Shown: positions 5,729 to 7,203 of the stretch, one piece after another
How positions within the stretch are numbered: the first letter of the stretch is position 1
Layout of the letters: each line of letters begins with the position of its first letter
Source: Desulfobacterales bacterium S5133MH16
GTDB taxonomy: Bacteria; Desulfobacterota; Desulfobacteria; Desulfobacterales; UBA11574
NCBI GenBank assembly: GCA_001751005.1
Contig: MAXL01000307.1
Coordinates: 1-7,203, forward strand
Reading direction: 5' to 3'
Length of the DNA stretch: 7,203 bases
Program-made: the position numbers and the translations under genes
The notes under the pieces: model-generated
Seen by the model: only the letters and a program-made list of their open reading frames with translations
Told to the model about the DNA's origin: nothing
Database searches by the model: none

Positions 5729-7003
5729 CTAACCCTCTTTTTCCGGCATGGGTTTGGGTTTTAGCAGATTCATCACATTAAATTCCTTGAAGGCGATAAG
5801 GCCTGTTGGACGATAAATCATCACCAGAATCAGCAAGAGTGGAATAATAATCCATTTGAAAATCTCCAGCGGCCGCAAGGCTTCACTGAGCAGACTCAAG
5901 CTTACGGCGCCGACAATCGATCCGTAAACAGAGTTCAGCCCTCCAAAATACACCATTGCCAAAACTTCGGCAAGCTTTTGAAGACCGAAGGTGCTGGGAT
6001 TCACATATCTGAGGACATGGGCAAAAAGTCCGCCGGCCACACCGGCCCAGAAGGCTGCAAACAAAAACGCCACGATTTTTGTGTGTCTGGTGTTGACGGT
6101 CATGGCATTTGCCGCCATTTCATCGTCGCGCACCGCATTGAGCGCCTTGCCCAGGGTGGATCTCACAAAATTGTTGATGATCCAAATGCAGGCCACGGTC
6201 CATAAAAACACCGTGGGCAGACTGGCATAGTCCGGCTGGCTGCTCAACCCCCTTGGGCCGCCAACAACCTCCAGGTTTTCGATCATACTTTTGACGATAA
6301 ACATAAACGCCAATGAGATAATGGCCAGATAATCCCCTCTGGTCCTGAAAGAAGGTATGGCAATACAAAGTGCGCCCAGAGATGCTACCATACCCCCAAT
6401 GATCAAGGCAACGGGAAACATGAACGGTCCCAGAGCGGAAGGCAGAATCGCGGTCCCGAAGAGTTTGTCGTTTACAAACAGAAAAACGGTAACCACCGAG
6501 GCTGCATATGCGCCCAATGCCATGAAACCGGGGTGCGAGCAGGAGAATTCACCCATATAGCCGTTAACCACGTTTAAGCTCAGCGTGACCATAACGGCGA
6601 TCAGGGTCAGCTTGAGTATCAGAACCCGGTAGGCACTGATATCGGACCACAGATGTAAAATAGCATACAGCAGTGCAAGATGAATCACCACTGAAATCAA
6701 TATGGGCAAGCTGAAAAGCTTGGCCGCCAGCCGGTTTGTCAGTGGGGAGCTCAGTCGAGCGACAGCAATTATGGGCAATGCATATATCAGCAGGACAAAG
6801 ATAATTACGCTGGGAATCAGCAACGGTTTTTTCAGCATGATCACGAAACCGAAGAGTACCGGAATTTTGGGCAGCATTAGAATATCGGCCAGAGGTTCAC
6901 CCAAATAATATTCAAGCACAACCGCAATCAGGGCGCCAAGCAGCCATCCCATCAGAGGAACACGGGAAAACGAATTCCGAAATTTTTTCAACAAGAGCTT
7001 CAT
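5729..7003 (-). CDS. livM: Branched-chain amino acid ABC transporter permease, LivM type
   Basis: This 424-residue inner-membrane permease forms half of the HAAT translocation channel, normally paired with LivH. The conserved permease core starts near residue 130: LTLIAVMVTLSLNVVNGYMGEFSCSHPGFMALGAY (132-166), the RTRGDYLAIISLAF helix region (220-233) and GGPRGLS (248-254). The cytoplasmic coupling loop is GKALNAVRDDEMAANAMTVNTRHTKIVAF (285-313), which docks onto the ATPases. The end is LAMVYFGGLNSVYGSIVGAV (348-367) with YRPTGLI (397-403). An extra N-terminal stretch of about 125 residues holds three to four more hydrophobic segments, comparable to the extended E. coli LivM. The loop reads GEFSCSHPG, where many LivM proteins have GQLSLGHA. 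The start is ATG 7003, with no good Shine-Dalgarno; a 15-codon frame ends directly before it. livH is not in the window. Confidence 0.93.
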   Translation of the reverse strand: MKLLLKKFRNSFSRVPLMGWLLGALIAVVLEYYLGEPLADILMLPKIPVLFGFVIMLKKPLLIPSVIIFVLLIYALPIIAVARLSSPLTNRLAAKLFSLPILISVVIHLALLYAILHLWSDISAYRVLILKLTLIAVMVTLSLNVVNGYMGEFSCSHPGFMALGAYAASVVTVFLFVNDKLFGTAILPSALGPFMFPVALIIGGMVASLGALCIAIPSFRTRGDYLAIISLAFMFIVKSMIENLEVVGGPRGLSSQPDYASLPTVFLWTVACIWIINNFVRSTLGKALNAVRDDEMAANAMTVNTRHTKIVAFLFAAFWAGVAGGLFAHVLRYVNPSTFGLQKLAEVLAMVYFGGLNSVYGSIVGAVSLSLLSEALRPLEIFKWIIIPLLLILVMIYRPTGLIAFKEFNVMNLLKPKPMPEKEG

Positions 7004-7051
7004 TTATTCAAACAAACCGCCGCTGTTAGCATCTAGATGTAACCATTTCAT
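7004..7051 (-). CDS. Possible 15-residue leader peptide abutting livM
   Basis: On the minus strand ATG at 7051-7049 opens a frame encoding MKWLHLDANSGGLFE and stops with TAA at 7006-7004, immediately followed by the livM ATG (TAAATG). Three of its 15 codons are leucine, written TTA, CTA and TTG. AGGA lies only 1 nt before its ATG, too close for efficient initiation. It fits better a second ATG at 7046, in another frame, that encodes only six residues. Because livM lacks a good ribosome site, terminating ribosomes could reinitiate on livM. The frame is real but its translation is unproven; it may be chance. Confidence 0.2.
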   Translation of the reverse strand: MKWLHLDANSGGLFE

Positions 7052-7070
7052 TTCCTGTTTACTTAAACCT

Positions 7071-7203
7071 GATGTTTTCGTAAAAAGTCCGATTTAGACG
7101 GTTTCGTAAAAAATTCAAATTCAAGGCGTGCAAATTTTGTAATCATGAGGCGTACTTTTCGTACGTTGAATGATTACGAAATGCAGCACAACGCAGAAGT
7201 TGG
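7071..7203. repeat. Palindromic intergenic repeat (MITE-like), cut by window end
   Basis: A nested palindrome is centred near 7158. The inner arms are CGTAC (7151-7155) and GTACG (7161-7165) around TTTTC. The outer arms, ATTTTGTAATCAT (7134-7146) and ATGATTACGAAAT (7170-7182), differ at one position. To the left lie two copies of TTTCGTAAAAA (7076-7086 and 7102-7112) 26 nt apart. All six frames here are short. From memory, very similar intergenic repeats with ends like GATGNNTTCGTAAAAAGTCC recur in Desulfobacterales genomes; this is recall and not a search result. The left end is probably 7071. The right end should lie about 18 nt past the window as the reverse complement of 7071-7090. Confidence 0.65.

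Overview
The window (about 48% G+C by eye) carries seven complete protein genes in two opposing blocks. No rRNA, tRNA, CRISPR array, insertion sequence or phage gene is visible. Gene content alone does not fix the organism. The protein style, the dispersed palindromic repeat at the right edge and the pairing of a TRAP carrier with a branched-chain-amino-acid type ABC carrier suggest a sulfate-reducing Desulfobacterota (Desulfobacterales-like) bacterium. That placement is partly from memory of such genomes and is an inference.

Left block, plus strand: an AT-rich leader (1-171) with an imperfect 18-nt inverted repeat and only weak promoter candidates is followed by a complete tripartite TRAP transporter, dctP-dctQ-dctM (172-3093). 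The binding-protein gene has a strong Shine-Dalgarno. It is separated from dctQ by a 139-nt gap holding a 9-bp GC-rich hairpin with a possible pseudoknot. dctQ and dctM overlap by ATGA. Together they make a periplasmic binding protein and a Na+-type secondary carrier for a small carboxylate; the substrate cannot be read from the sequence.

Right block, minus strand (read right to left): livM-livG-livF, tightly packed (1-nt gap, then 1-nt overlap), encode one permease and two ATPases of a HAAT-family ABC importer for branched-chain amino acids or related amides and carboxylates. After 116 nt comes argC (N-acetyl-gamma-glutamyl-phosphate reductase, arginine biosynthesis) with its own strong ribosome binding site. 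livH and the binding protein are not in the window.

The two blocks converge with no intergenic space: the stop codons of dctM and argC share the tetranucleotide TTAA at 3090-3093, inside a hairpin-forming inverted repeat. At the right edge, about 70 nt upstream of livM, lies a palindromic intergenic repeat cut by the window end. Between it and livM is a 15-codon open frame that ends directly against the livM start codon. The protein genes are ordinary. The points worth a second look are in the non-coding DNA and gene junctions.
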